A stretch of DNA of 64,000 nt from Streptomyces pacificus (lineage in GTDB: Bacteria; Actinomycetota; Actinomycetes; Streptomycetales; Streptomycetaceae): positions 1 to 64,000 of the forward strand of contig NZ_BLLG01000025.1 in the NCBI RefSeq assembly GCF_011766325.1, given 5' to 3'. The notes beneath the pieces are model-generated. The model had not been told where the DNA came from. It ran no database searches and saw only the letters and a list, made by a program, of their open reading frames with translations. This document shows positions 32,701 to 41,045 of this stretch, one piece after another. Position numbers and translations under genes: made by a program. Positions within the stretch are counted from its first letter, which is position 1. Every line of letters begins with the position of its first letter.

Positions 32701-35673
32701 CGCGCGGAGCTTCCGGCTGATCTCGTCGGCCCCGACAGCCGCCTCCTGGACGACCTCCACATGAGCTCGATCACCGTGGGCCAGATCGTCAACCAGGCGG
32801 CGGCCCGCCTCGGGATCGCCGCGGCCCAGGTGCCGACCAACTTCGCCACCGCCACCCTCACCCAGCTGGCCGAGGCGCTGGAGACCCTCGTCGGCACCGA
32901 TGGCGCGCAGGAGCCCGCCGCCGGCCCCGTGATCGCGGGCGCCGCCACCTGGGCGCGGCCCTTCGCCGTGGACCTCGACGAACTGGCCCGGCCTGACGCC
33001 GCGGCCGACGGAACCGACGGCGCGTGGGAGCTGTTCGCCCCCGAGGGGCACCCGTACGCCGAGCGCCTCCGGCAGGCTCTTGCGACGTCCCGGCTGGGCT
33101 CGGGCGTCCTGGCCGTCCTGCCGGGGAACTGCTCCGCGCAGGAGCTCGACCGGGTGCTCGCGGCCGCGAAGAACGCGCTCGCCGGCGGCGGCGAACGGCG
33201 CTTCGTCCTGGTGCAGGACGGCCGCGGCGCCGCGGGGCTGGCCAAGACCTTGCACCTGGAAGCGCCCCACCTGCGCACGACCGTCGTCCACACTCCGCCG
33301 ACACAGGACACGGTGGAGCGGGTCGTCGCCGAGGTGGCGGCGACCAGCCGGTTCACCGAGGTCCACTACGACGAGGCCGACGTGCGTCGCGTGCCGACGC
33401 TGCGGGCCCTGCCGGTGGAGCCGCTGCGCACCGACGCGCCTCTGGACGACGCCGACGTCCTGCTGGTGACCGGCGGCGGCAAGGGCATCTCCGCGGAGTG
33501 CGCGCTGGCCATCGCCCTGGACACGGGGGCGAAGCTGGCCGTGCTCGGCCGCTCCGACCCGGCCGGGGACCGCGAACTCGCCGGGAACCTGGCGCGGATG
33601 CGCGACAGCGGCGTCACCGTGCACTACGCGCGTGCCGACGTCACCGCGCCGGAGCAGGTCACGGCGGCCGTCGCCGAACTGGAGGGCGAACTCGGCAGGA
33701 TCACCGGCCTGCTGCACGGCGCCGGCCGCAACGAGCCCGCCCCGCTCACCCAGCTCGGCCCCGAGGACTTCCGACGGACCTTCGCCCCCAAGGTCGACGG
33801 ACTGCGCACGGTCCTGGAGGCGGTGGGAGCCGGCAATCTGAAGCTGCTGGTCGCCTTCGGCAGCATCATCGGCAGGGCGGGCCTGCGCGGCGAGGCCCAC
33901 TACGCAACCGCCAACGAGTGGCTGGCGGATCTCACCGAGGACGTCGCCCGCAACCACCCGCAGGTCCGTGCCCGGTGCGTGGAGTGGTCGGTGTGGTCCG
34001 GAGTCGGCATGGGCGAGAAGCTCTCCGTCGTCGAATCGCTGTCCCGGGAGGGCATCGCACCGGTCTCCCCGGACCAGGGCGTGAAGATCCTGCTGCGCCT
34101 GGTCTCCGACCCGGACGCGCCCGTCGTCACGGTCGTCAGCGGCCGTACGGAGGGCATCGGCACCGTCCGCCGCGATCTGCCGGCGCTGCCGATGCTGCGC
34201 TTCACCGGTACTCCGCTGGTGCGGTACCACGGCGTCGAGCTGGTCACCGAGGTCGAACTGAACGCCGGCAGCGACCCCTACCTCGCCGACCACCTGCTCG
34301 ACGGCAACCTGCTGCTGCCCGCCGTGATCGGCATGGAGGCCATGGCCCAGGTCGCCTCCGCGGTCACCGGCCGCACCGCGGCGCCGGTCATCGAGGGCGC
34401 CGAGTTCCTGCGGCCCGTCGTGGTGCCGCCGAACGGCAGTACCCGGATCCGGATCGCGGCGACCGTCACCGGCGCGGACACCGTCGATGTCGCCATCCAT
34501 GCCGAGGACACCGGATTCGTCGCCGAGCACTTCCGGGCGCGGCTGGTCTACACCGACGCACCGGCACCGGACGGTCCGCCGTTCCAGGTGCCCGAGGACA
34601 CCCCGGTCGTCCCCCTGGATCCGGCCGCCGACCTGTACGGCAGCGTCCTGTTCCAGGGTGCCCGTTTCCAGCGGCTGCGCCGCTTCCACCGGGCCGCCGC
34701 CCGGCACGTCGACGCCGAAGTCGCCGTGCAGCGGCGCCCCGAGGGCTGGTTCGCCGGCTTCCTGCCCGGCGAGCTGCTGCTGGCCGACCCCGGTATGCGC
34801 GACTCGCTCATGCACGGCAACCAGGTGTGCGTCCCCGACGCGACGCTGCTGCCCTCGGGCGTGGAGCGGATCCATCCGCTTCTCTCCGGGGACCACGTGC
34901 CCGGCCAGCTGCGGTACACCGCGGTCGAGCGCAGCCGGGACGGCGACACCTACGTGTACGACATCGCGGTGCGCGACTCAAACGGCACCGTCGTCGAGCG
35001 CTGGGACGGCCTGAGCCTGCACGCCGTACGGAAGAACGACGGCTCCGGCCCCTGGGTCGCGCCGCTCCTCGGACCGTACCTGGAGCGCTCGCTCGAGGAG
35101 GTCCTCGGCGGCCGTATCGCGGTCGCCGTCGAACCGCACGGCGACGCACCCGCGGGCTCGGTCGAACAGCGCCGGGGCTTCACCGCCGACGCGGCCTCCA
35201 GGGCGCTCGGCACCCCCGTCGCGGTCCGGCACCGCCCCGACGGCAGGCCGGAGCTGGAGGCGGGTACGCACATGTCCATGTCGGCAGCGCACGGTCTGGG
35301 TGTCACCCTCAGCGCGGTCTGCGACACCGAGGTGTCCTGCGACGTCGAGGCCGTCACCATGCGCTCGCCCGCGGAGTGGAAGGGCCTGCTCGGGGGCCAC
35401 GCGGCCGTCGCGGAGCTCGTCGCCAGGGAGACGGGGGAGGCGCCCGACACCGCCGCCACGCGGGTGTGGAGCGCCGTGGAGTGCCTGGCCAAGGCCGGGA
35501 TCATGGCGGGAGCGCCGCTGACGGTGCTGCCGCGCCGCAGAGACGCCTGGGTGGTCTTCGCCGCCGGCGACCTGCGGATCGCGACCTTCGTCACCGCCTT
35601 GCGCGACGCCCTCGAGCCCGCCGTCTTCGCCTTTCTCACGCACACATCGGATCCCACCGAAGGGCGGTCCTAG
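29788..35673 (+). CDS. pksE: Iterative enediyne polyketide synthase PksE
   Basis: A 1961-residue iterative type I PKS that builds the linear polyene precursor of an enediyne core from malonyl units. Domains in order: KS with active Cys about 212 (VDGACSSS) and later His in EGHGTGTAVGD and GMIGHTKA; AT with Ser about 656 (VGHSLGE); ACP with the phosphopantetheine Ser about 993 in LHMSSITVGQ, the motif expected for PksE; KR with TGGGKGI near 1225; DH with His about 1502 (DHLLDGNLLLP); and a C-terminal phosphopantetheinyl-transferase-like domain (CDVEAV near 1853, WSAVECLAKAG near 1895). Start and stop couple it to UnbU and the thioesterase. All catalytic motifs appear intact. Confidence 0.96.
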   Translation: MTRIAIVGMACRYPDATDPNELWDNAVAGRRAFRRLPDVRMNLDDYWDADPAAPDTFYARNAAVIEGYAFDRVAHKIAGSTFRSTDLTHWLALDTAGRALADAGFAGGDGLPRERTGVVVGNTLTGEFSRANVMRLRWPYVRRVMAAALKGQDGWDESRTAEFLDDVETTYKEPFPAVDEDTLAGGLANTIAGRICNHYDLNGGGYTVDGACSSSLLSVTTAGTSLINGDLDVAVAGGVDLSIDPFEIIGFAKTGALAKGEMKLYDRGSNGFWPGEGCGMIVMMREKDALAAGHRVYATIAGWGVSSDGQGGITRPEAGGYRLALARAYRRAGFGIETVRLFEGHGTGTAVGDATELTALMGARREADPAAPVAAVTSIKGMIGHTKAAAGVAGLIKAAMAVDNQTLPPSIGTVDPHELLAAGNANLRALRKAEAWPEGGPRRAGVTAMGFGGINTHVVLDEPATRRRPAPSRRSAALAGSLQDCELLAVDGESPRELRARLTEVAAYAARVSYGQVADLAATLQRELRGLPHRAAVVASSPEDAERRLLYLAELLEAGESTHTAADGRSFMGRTAGRARIGYLFPGQGSGSGTGGGALRRRFPEAAEVFERAALPTAGDMVATDVAQPRIATGSAAGLRVLDSLRLEAAVAVGHSLGELSALHWAGALDEETLLEAARVRGRAMAEHSASGTMASLNAEPERAEELAHGLGVVIAGYNGPEQTVVAGPVADIEEVQRRAGLAGVACTRLEVSHAFHSPLVAGSAASFGAWLDGTRPGEVSGRVVSTVTGGELPRDADLAGLLREQITGPVRFTQAVSEAAASVDLFVEVGPGRVLSGLAQATTGVPAVALNTDDESLRGVLQVAGAAFVAGAPIALERLFEDRLIRPLEVGQEFSFLANPCEQAPRDVPAAAGCRARPAAPARAAALRPEQSTPAEPAGPAASAAAPADGGPSGEGGADALDVLRTLVAERAELPADLVGPDSRLLDDLHMSSITVGQIVNQAAARLGIAAAQVPTNFATATLTQLAEALETLVGTDGAQEPAAGPVIAGAATWARPFAVDLDELARPDAAADGTDGAWELFAPEGHPYAERLRQALATSRLGSGVLAVLPGNCSAQELDRVLAAAKNALAGGGERRFVLVQDGRGAAGLAKTLHLEAPHLRTTVVHTPPTQDTVERVVAEVAATSRFTEVHYDEADVRRVPTLRALPVEPLRTDAPLDDADVLLVTGGGKGISAECALAIALDTGAKLAVLGRSDPAGDRELAGNLARMRDSGVTVHYARADVTAPEQVTAAVAELEGELGRITGLLHGAGRNEPAPLTQLGPEDFRRTFAPKVDGLRTVLEAVGAGNLKLLVAFGSIIGRAGLRGEAHYATANEWLADLTEDVARNHPQVRARCVEWSVWSGVGMGEKLSVVESLSREGIAPVSPDQGVKILLRLVSDPDAPVVTVVSGRTEGIGTVRRDLPALPMLRFTGTPLVRYHGVELVTEVELNAGSDPYLADHLLDGNLLLPAVIGMEAMAQVASAVTGRTAAPVIEGAEFLRPVVVPPNGSTRIRIAATVTGADTVDVAIHAEDTGFVAEHFRARLVYTDAPAPDGPPFQVPEDTPVVPLDPAADLYGSVLFQGARFQRLRRFHRAAARHVDAEVAVQRRPEGWFAGFLPGELLLADPGMRDSLMHGNQVCVPDATLLPSGVERIHPLLSGDHVPGQLRYTAVERSRDGDTYVYDIAVRDSNGTVVERWDGLSLHAVRKNDGSGPWVAPLLGPYLERSLEEVLGGRIAVAVEPHGDAPAGSVEQRRGFTADAASRALGTPVAVRHRPDGRPELEAGTHMSMSAAHGLGVTLSAVCDTEVSCDVEAVTMRSPAEWKGLLGGHAAVAELVARETGEAPDTAATRVWSAVECLAKAGIMAGAPLTVLPRRRDAWVVFAAGDLRIATFVTALRDALEPAVFAFLTHTSDPTEGRS

Positions 35674-35676
35674 ACC

Positions 35677-36135
35677 ATGGCGGAAGACTACTTCGAGTAC
35701 CGGCACACGGTGGGCTTCGAGGAGACCAACCTCGTCGGGAATGTGTACTACGTGAACTACCTGCGCTGGCAGGGCCGGTGCCGGGAGCTGTTCCTGCAGC
35801 AGAAGGCACCGGATGTGCTCGCCGAGGTGCAGGGCGACCTGAAGCTGTTCACGCTGAAGGTGGACTGCGAGTTCTTCGCCGAGATCACCGCCTTCGACGA
35901 GCTGTCCATCCGGATGCGGCTGTCCGAACTGGGCCAGACCCAACTGGAGTTCACCTTCGACTACGTCAAGGTGACCGGCGGGGCGCAGGTGCTGGTCGCC
36001 CGGGGCCGGCAGCGGATCGCGTGCATGCGCGGCCCGAACACCGACACCGTGCCCTCCCGTGTGCCGGAGGTCCTGGCGCGCGCCCTTCAGCCGTACGCCG
36101 CCCGGGGCCGGGCTCTGACGGGGCAGGTGGCATGA
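35677..36135 (+). CDS. Enediyne hot-dog thioesterase (E10 type)
   Basis: A 152-residue hot-dog-fold acyl thioesterase of the E10 group. It hydrolyses the polyene chain from the ACP of PksE. Family blocks are GFEETNLVGNVYYVNYLRWQG at the start, followed by LKVDCEFFAEITAFDEL, plus the TQLEFTFDYVK strand. It starts 3 bases after the pksE stop and overlaps the flavin reductase gene by 4 bases, so PKS, thioesterase, reductase and P450 probably form one transcript. Confidence 0.95.
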   Translation: MAEDYFEYRHTVGFEETNLVGNVYYVNYLRWQGRCRELFLQQKAPDVLAEVQGDLKLFTLKVDCEFFAEITAFDELSIRMRLSELGQTQLEFTFDYVKVTGGAQVLVARGRQRIACMRGPNTDTVPSRVPEVLARALQPYAARGRALTGQVA

Positions 36136-36674
36136 GCACCCTGACCGCCGCAGCGCCGAGGTCCGCCGCCGGCGACCCCGCGAGGCTGCGGCGGGCACTG
36201 GGGGCCTTCGCCACCGGAGTGACCGTCGTGACGGTAGGCGGAGCCTCGCCTCGGGGCATGACCGCCAACTCCTTCACCTCGGTGTCGCTGGACCCGGCCC
36301 TGGTGCTGGTGTGCGTGGGAAACGACGCGGTGATGAACGGCGCCCTCGCCGAGGCCGACACCTTCGCGGTGTCGGTCCTCCACGCCGGGCAGGAGGACGT
36401 GGCCCGGCACTTCGCCGACCGGTCCCGGCCCATGGGCGCCGAGCAGTTCGACGCCGTCGACTGGCTGCCGGGCCGGGCGACCGGCGTCCCGCTGATCGCG
36501 GGGGCGGCGGCCCACTTCGAGTGCGTGCGATGGGGCGCCTACGACGGCGGCGACCACACCATCCGTGTCGGGCGGGTGATCACCCTGGACGACCTGCCGG
36601 ACCGCGACCCGCTGGTGTTCCACCGCGGCCGCTTCCGGCAGCTCGCAGGCCAGGCGCAGGCAGGCGCGGCATGA
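36132..36674 (+). CDS. NAD(P)H:flavin oxidoreductase (E6-like)
   Basis: A 180-residue flavin reductase-like protein (FATGVTVVTVGGASPRGMTANSFTSVSLDPALVLVCV; later GHxD-type region HFECVRWGAYDGGDHTI). Such enzymes supply reduced FAD or FMN to two-component monooxygenases. In C-1027 the SgcE6 reductase serves the hydroxylase SgcC. The SgcC-like hydroxylase at 49196-50782 and the acyl-CoA-dehydrogenase-fold flavoenzymes here are likely clients. ATGA overlaps link it to the thioesterase upstream and the P450 downstream. Confidence 0.9.
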   Translation: MSTLTAAAPRSAAGDPARLRRALGAFATGVTVVTVGGASPRGMTANSFTSVSLDPALVLVCVGNDAVMNGALAEADTFAVSVLHAGQEDVARHFADRSRPMGAEQFDAVDWLPGRATGVPLIAGAAAHFECVRWGAYDGGDHTIRVGRVITLDDLPDRDPLVFHRGRFRQLAGQAQAGAA

Positions 36675-38020
36675 GCGTCCATCCGCCCGGCCCGTCCGTG
36701 TGGGCCCTGCCCGGTCTGCTGCGCAAGCTGGCGGTCGACCGGCTCGGCATGATGCGCGACGCGGCGGCGCTCTCCGACGCCGTCCGGGTCTCCCTGGGTC
36801 CGAAGAAGATGTACATCTTCAACCGGCCCGACTACGCCAAGCACGTGCTGGCCGACAACGCCGCCGGCTACCGCAAGGGCATCGGCCTCGTGGAGTCCCG
36901 CAAGGTCCTCGGCGACGGCCTGCTCACCAGCGAGGGCGAGCTGTGGCGGACCCAGCGGCGCACTGTGCAGCCCGCGTTCCGACCCGGCCGGATCGCCGCC
37001 CAGGCCGGGGCCGTGGCGGAGGAGTCCGCCCGGCTGGTGGAGCTGCTCGGCGCCCGCGCCGGCGCGGGTCCCGTGGACGTGCTGAGCGAGGTCACCGGTC
37101 TGACCCTCGGAGTGCTGGGCCGGACCCTCATGGACACGGCCCTCGACCGGTACGACGGCATCGCGCACGCCTTCGAGGCCGTACAGGACCAGGCGATGTT
37201 CGACATGGTCACGCAGGGCCTGGTGCCGACCCGGGTGCCGCTGGGGACGCAGCGGCGGTTCCGCAGGGCCCGCCGGGAACTGACCCGGACCGTCACCCGG
37301 CTCGTCGCCGATCGCAGCGCCCGCATGACCGAGGGCGACGGCGCCGACGACGCGTTCGCCCGGATGATCCTCGCGGCACGGGAGCACGGTGATCCGGCCG
37401 TCGGCCGCCGGCTCCTCCGGGAGGAGCTGGTCACGCTGCTGCTCGCCGGTCACGAGACGACGGCGAGCACGCTCGGCTGGACCCTGCTGCTGCTCGCCCG
37501 GCACCCGCACGTCCGCGATCTGGTCCGTGAGGAGGCCCGCTCGGTGCTGGCCGGCGGCCGCGTTCCGGAGGCGGAGGACCTGCACAAGCTCACGTACACG
37601 ACGCAGGCCGTGCAGGAGGCCATGCGGCTGTATCCGCCGGTGTGGATCCTGCCGCGGGTCGCCCGGAGCGACGACGAGGTCGGCGGGTTCGCCGTTCCGG
37701 CCGGCGCCGACGTGCTGATCTGCCCGTACACGCTGCACCGCCACCCGGACCTGTGGGAGCGGCCGGAGCGGTACGACCCGGGGCGCTTCGACCCGGCGCG
37801 GGTCGCGAACCGCCCGCGGTACGCCTACATCCCCTTCGGTGCGGGGCCGCGGTTCTGCGTGGGCAGCAACCTCGGCATGATGGAGGCGGTGTTCGTCACG
37901 GCGCTGGTCACCCGGGATCTCGACCTTGCCGTGGCGCCCGGGCACGAGGCGGTCGCCGAGCCGATGATGTCCCTGAGGATGCGCGGGGGACTGCCGATGA
38001 CGGTCCGTCCTGCGGGCTGA
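36671..38020 (+). CDS. Cytochrome P450, copy 1 (E7-like position)
   Basis: A 449-residue P450. The I-helix motif is LLAGHETTAST, the K-helix ExxR is EAMR, and the haem-ligand loop FGAGPRFCVG carries Cys 396. The N-terminus (RVSLGPKKMYIFNRPDYAKHVL) and the overall sequence suggest the CYP110/CYP4-like branch, different from the second P450 at 45928. It sits directly after the flavin reductase, in the place where enediyne cassettes often carry the E7 P450, so oxidation of the enediyne core is a plausible role. A strong terminator follows. Confidence 0.9.
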   Translation: MSVHPPGPSVWALPGLLRKLAVDRLGMMRDAAALSDAVRVSLGPKKMYIFNRPDYAKHVLADNAAGYRKGIGLVESRKVLGDGLLTSEGELWRTQRRTVQPAFRPGRIAAQAGAVAEESARLVELLGARAGAGPVDVLSEVTGLTLGVLGRTLMDTALDRYDGIAHAFEAVQDQAMFDMVTQGLVPTRVPLGTQRRFRRARRELTRTVTRLVADRSARMTEGDGADDAFARMILAAREHGDPAVGRRLLREELVTLLLAGHETTASTLGWTLLLLARHPHVRDLVREEARSVLAGGRVPEAEDLHKLTYTTQAVQEAMRLYPPVWILPRVARSDDEVGGFAVPAGADVLICPYTLHRHPDLWERPERYDPGRFDPARVANRPRYAYIPFGAGPRFCVGSNLGMMEAVFVTALVTRDLDLAVAPGHEAVAEPMMSLRMRGGLPMTVRPAG

Positions 38021-38054
38021 GGGCGCCGGGGCGAGTCGGTGAGCGGGGACGGAC

Positions 38055-38093
38055 GAAGGCCGGCCGCGGTGCTGTCCGCCGCGGCCGGCCTTC
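38055..38093. terminator. Strong bidirectional terminator hairpin
   Basis: GAAGGCCGGCCGCGG (38055-38069) and its perfect complement (38079-38093) form a 15-bp stem with a 9-base loop. It lies between the converging P450 and AraC genes and can end both transcripts. Confidence 0.85.
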
Positions 38094-38279
38094 TCCGCGG
38101 GTGCGCGTGTGTCCGGGGCCGGCCCCGGGTGGTCGCGGCGGCCGGGCGGCCCTCCCTTCGCGCGCCGCGCCCTGGCCGCACGCGGCGGCGGGGACGGGCG
38201 GTGGGGCGGGGACGCTTCCCGGGCGGACTGCCGCCAAGGCCCCGCCTCCTCCTCTTCCTCTCGTGGCCCGGCCCCGGCA

Positions 38280-39047
38280 TCAGGCCGCGAGGCCCCGGGT
38301 GTCGGTCCGCAGGTCGAGCAGGGCCGTCAGGACCGGCGGGTCGAGGGACTCCACCGGGCGCAGCGTGATCTCGACGGGCAGCAGAAGGGTGTCGGCCTGC
38401 ACGCTGAGCGGACCGTAGCGGCCGACGGACACGATGTCCTCGTCGCCGGTGCCCGACGCCAGGTGCTCGTAGCCGTAGGGGACCGAGTGGACGAGTACGT
38501 ACCAGGTGCCGGCCGGGATGTCGTACAGCTCGAAGGAGCCGGGGCCGTCCAGGACGGTGCAGCGCACGGGGCGGCCCTGGGGGGCGGGGGCCGGAAAGAG
38601 GCCGAGGAAGCAGCTGCCCGGGGCGCGGTCCTCGGGCAGGGTGGCGCGGCCGCGCAGGACGTTGCTCGCGAAGAGGCCGTCTCCGGCACGGCCGGTCTCC
38701 ATGGCGGGGGTGAATCCGCCGAGTTCCCGGAACACGCTGGGAGAAACGCCGACGCACGCTTTGAAGCGGGAGCTGAAGGTGCCCACACTGCTGTATCCGA
38801 CCTGACTGCTGATGTCGGCGACACTGAATCCGGTGTCGACGAGGAGACGTTTCGCCTCCTGAAGCCGGAGAGCGGACAGGAAGCGGCCGGGAGACGTACC
38901 GGTCACGTCTCGGAACGCCCGGGTGAAGTGGAATTTGCTGAACATGGCGGTGCGCGCCATGTCGTCGATTGTCAGATCCTGACCGAGATTTGTGTGCATA
39001 TCCTGGATCACCTTGCGGACGGCACGCTCGATGGCGGTGGAGGTCAC
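38280..39047 (-). CDS. AraC-family transcriptional regulator
   Basis: A 255-residue protein with the AraC DNA-binding domain at the N-terminus (residues about 1-110: DLTIDDMARTAMFSKFHFTRAFRDVTGTSPGRFL, then LVDTGFSVADISSQVGYSSVGTFSSRFKACVGVSPSVFR). A C-terminal domain of unknown ligand follows. The GTG start is preceded by GGGAGA. An AraC/XylS regulator (SgcR2) is present in the C-1027 cluster, and the pairing here with a StrR-like gene is similar. It is likely a pathway activator. Confidence 0.88.
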   Translation of the reverse strand: MTSTAIERAVRKVIQDMHTNLGQDLTIDDMARTAMFSKFHFTRAFRDVTGTSPGRFLSALRLQEAKRLLVDTGFSVADISSQVGYSSVGTFSSRFKACVGVSPSVFRELGGFTPAMETGRAGDGLFASNVLRGRATLPEDRAPGSCFLGLFPAPAPQGRPVRCTVLDGPGSFELYDIPAGTWYVLVHSVPYGYEHLASGTGDEDIVSVGRYGPLSVQADTLLLPVEITLRPVESLDPPVLTALLDLRTDTRGLAA

Positions 39048-39086
39048 CGTTTCTCCCTGTCGTTGAGTTGACGATGTCCGGCCCCG

Positions 39087-40172
39087 TCAGTGCCGGGATT
39101 CCGAGGCCTGCCGTGCGGTGGTGGCGGGCGCGATGTCGGTCAGGCGCCTGCTGCTCAGGTCTTCGGCGAACCTGCGCCAGGTCTGCGCGCACTGCAGGGC
39201 GAGTTCGGCCACCGTGGCCGTGCAGTGCGGGGGGACGGCGTCGAGCTGCTGCCGCCAGGAGTCGTCCACCAGGAAGTGGGTGTGGAGCCAGCGCAGGAAG
39301 TGCCGGCCGGTCTCGGAGTGGCGCAGCGACGGGTCCCCGGCGAGGTTGCGCAGCGTCTCCAGCGAGGTCCGGCTCCGTCCGGAGCTCCCGGACGCCGGCT
39401 GCGGCACCGCCGGCCTCATGGGTCTGGCCGGGGGCTTCGCTCCGGAAGCGGCGGGCCGGCCGGCGCCGGGGGTGACGGCCGCGCGGTTCGGGACGGCCGC
39501 GGTGGCGCGGCGCTGCTCGGGAACCGGCGACTCGCCGCGCCGCAGACGCTGCCGCACGTCATGGGCGGTACCGAGGGACAGCCCGGTCTCCTTGACGATG
39601 GCCCGCAGCGGCAGATCCGGCCGGCTGGCCATCAGCCGGGCGGCGTGCAGGCGCTCGGTGGTGCGGTCCAGGGGATGCGCCTTGCCGTCGCTGCCTATGC
39701 GGGTGTTCGACCGTTTCGCATCCCCGGTTGAACTGCGGCGCACGGCGGCGACCGTCTTCGCGTCGAGTCCCGTGCAGATGGCCACGGCGCGGTCGGACAG
39801 GTCCGTGTGCGAGCGCAGGATGCGCGCGGCGGCGGCCTTGCGGTCGCCGACCGTCAAGGGGAGGCCGTGCGCCGTGTTCGCGGATACCGACCGCAGGAAC
39901 AGTTCTTCCTCGGGGCCGTCGAAGTAGTGCGCCTCCACGCTGTCCCGGCCGATCAGCGCGGCGGCCGCCACCCGGTGCGAGCCGTCGACGACGCGCATCG
40001 TCGGGCGGTGGACGAGGATCGGCGGAAGCGAGGAGTAGGTGTCGGCGAGCCGTCGCACATGGTTCTCGTCGACACCGTTCGACCGCGGTGAATCCGCCGG
40101 AAGGAGGGCCTCGATCCAGATCCGGTGAGTGAGGTTCGCGGGCAGTTCCAGACGCTTGTCAGTGCTCTCCAT
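39087..40172 (-). CDS. StrR/ParB-like cluster-situated regulator
   Basis: A 361-residue protein with a ParB-like N-terminal fold and helix-turn-helix, most like the StrR family of antibiotic activators. Seen are ALLPADSPRSNGVDENHVRRLA, PPILVHRPTMRVVDGSHRVAAAAL, HYFDGPEEELFLRSVSANTAHGLPLTVGDR and the HTH-like SDRAVAICTGLDAKTVAAVRR. A second possible HTH near LRAIVKETGLSLGTAHDVRQ follows. The ATG at 40172 is chosen because it begins the conserved protein and a G-rich Shine-Dalgarno overlaps just upstream; a GTG at 40178 is possible. StrR-like SgcR1 controls C-1027, so a direct activator role is likely. Confidence 0.85.
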   Translation of the reverse strand: MESTDKRLELPANLTHRIWIEALLPADSPRSNGVDENHVRRLADTYSSLPPILVHRPTMRVVDGSHRVAAAALIGRDSVEAHYFDGPEEELFLRSVSANTAHGLPLTVGDRKAAAARILRSHTDLSDRAVAICTGLDAKTVAAVRRSSTGDAKRSNTRIGSDGKAHPLDRTTERLHAARLMASRPDLPLRAIVKETGLSLGTAHDVRQRLRRGESPVPEQRRATAAVPNRAAVTPGAGRPAASGAKPPARPMRPAVPQPASGSSGRSRTSLETLRNLAGDPSLRHSETGRHFLRWLHTHFLVDDSWRQQLDAVPPHCTATVAELALQCAQTWRRFAEDLSSRRLTDIAPATTARQASESRH

Positions 40173-40448
40173 CTCCACCCCCCTGGGTCGGATACGGGCC
40201 GCCACTGCGTTCCGCCTCGTCTCCGCGCAAGGCCTGGGAACCACGGAACGCGACACGCATCCCCAACGGTAACCGGTCGATCGTTTTTCTTTTAGGCCGA
40301 GCGGAAGCGATGCTTCGACTTCGTCTGGTTGCGTAGTGCAACTCGCGTTCGGTGAACGCCATATGCATTGGTTGTTTGAAAGAACTCAGCAGTTCTACGT
40401 TCTTCTCGTCGCCAGCAGGAAGTCCCCACCCAGCCACCGGAGGATGAG
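40173..40448. promoter_or_regulatory. Divergent promoter region between the StrR-like gene and the tailoring operon
   Basis: This 276-base gap contains AACCGGTCGATCG followed by TTTTTCTTTTAGG (40270-40295), then an AT-richer stretch with ATGCATTGGTTGTTTG. It should hold promoters for both directions. The T-rich part weakly resembles the sites near the butyrolactone genes. Confidence 0.4.
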
Positions 40449-41045
40449 TTGCCTGTTGTGAGAAGGACCAGAAGGATCCCCGAGCGCAAGGTCGACATCG
40501 CAGCCGCTGCCACCCTCACCCTCGAGGCCTACGCGGACACGATCGTGCCGGGGGAGAAGCGCTGGCCCGGAGACCGGGCCGTCGCCGGGGTCAGCACCGG
40601 CGGCGGCGCCGTCGCCTGCGGAGCCCTCGACCTGCTCCGCTGGGACGCCACCGGCATCCACGACGGGCTCGAGGACCTGGCGAGCCGGGTCGACGGCCAC
40701 GCCAGGGCCTACGCCGAGAAGACCGGTCGCACGCTCGACCGGACCGTCCCGCCGTTCGTGTCCCTCGACTACGACGACCGCGTCCGGCTCGTCCGGGAAC
40801 TGACCACGCCGGGCCACCCGGAGAAGGACTTCTGGGTCCTGCTCTCCCTCTTCTGCAACATGGCCTTCGACTCCGCCGCCCATCTGCACACCGACGAGGC
40901 CATCGAGAACGGCCACCCGGGCCTGGCGGCCATGGGCATCACCGTCCCGGACGCCGACGGACTGTGGCGCTTCCAGGACTTCGGCTACGGCCGCCGGCTC
41001 GCCGGCCTCCACCCCGACACCACCCCCTCCGGGAGCCCGGCATGA
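40449..41045 (+). CDS. DUF5987 protein, likely partner of the GMC oxidoreductase
   Basis: A 198-residue protein of the DUF5987 type, reminiscent of the small subunit/chaperone (subunit 3) of gluconate 2-dehydrogenase-like enzymes. Typical features are LEAYADTIVPGEKRWPGD, YDDRVRLVRELTTPGHPEKDFW and the terminal FQDFGYGRRLAGLHPDT. The TTG at 40449 is favoured because GGAGG lies 5 bases upstream, whereas the GTG at 40458 is 14 bases away. The stop overlaps the GMC oxidoreductase start. It probably matures or anchors the flavoenzyme. Confidence 0.75.
   Translation: MPVVRRTRRIPERKVDIAAAATLTLEAYADTIVPGEKRWPGDRAVAGVSTGGGAVACGALDLLRWDATGIHDGLEDLASRVDGHARAYAEKTGRTLDRTVPPFVSLDYDDRVRLVRELTTPGHPEKDFWVLLSLFCNMAFDSAAHLHTDEAIENGHPGLAAMGITVPDADGLWRFQDFGYGRRLAGLHPDTTPSGSPA

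Noticed and set aside
29437..34896. An 1800-codon open frame antisense to pksE
   Set aside because: High GC leaves few stops on the opposite strand. The sequence is low-complexity Gly/Arg/Val-rich with no domain, while the plus strand encodes an intact PKS.
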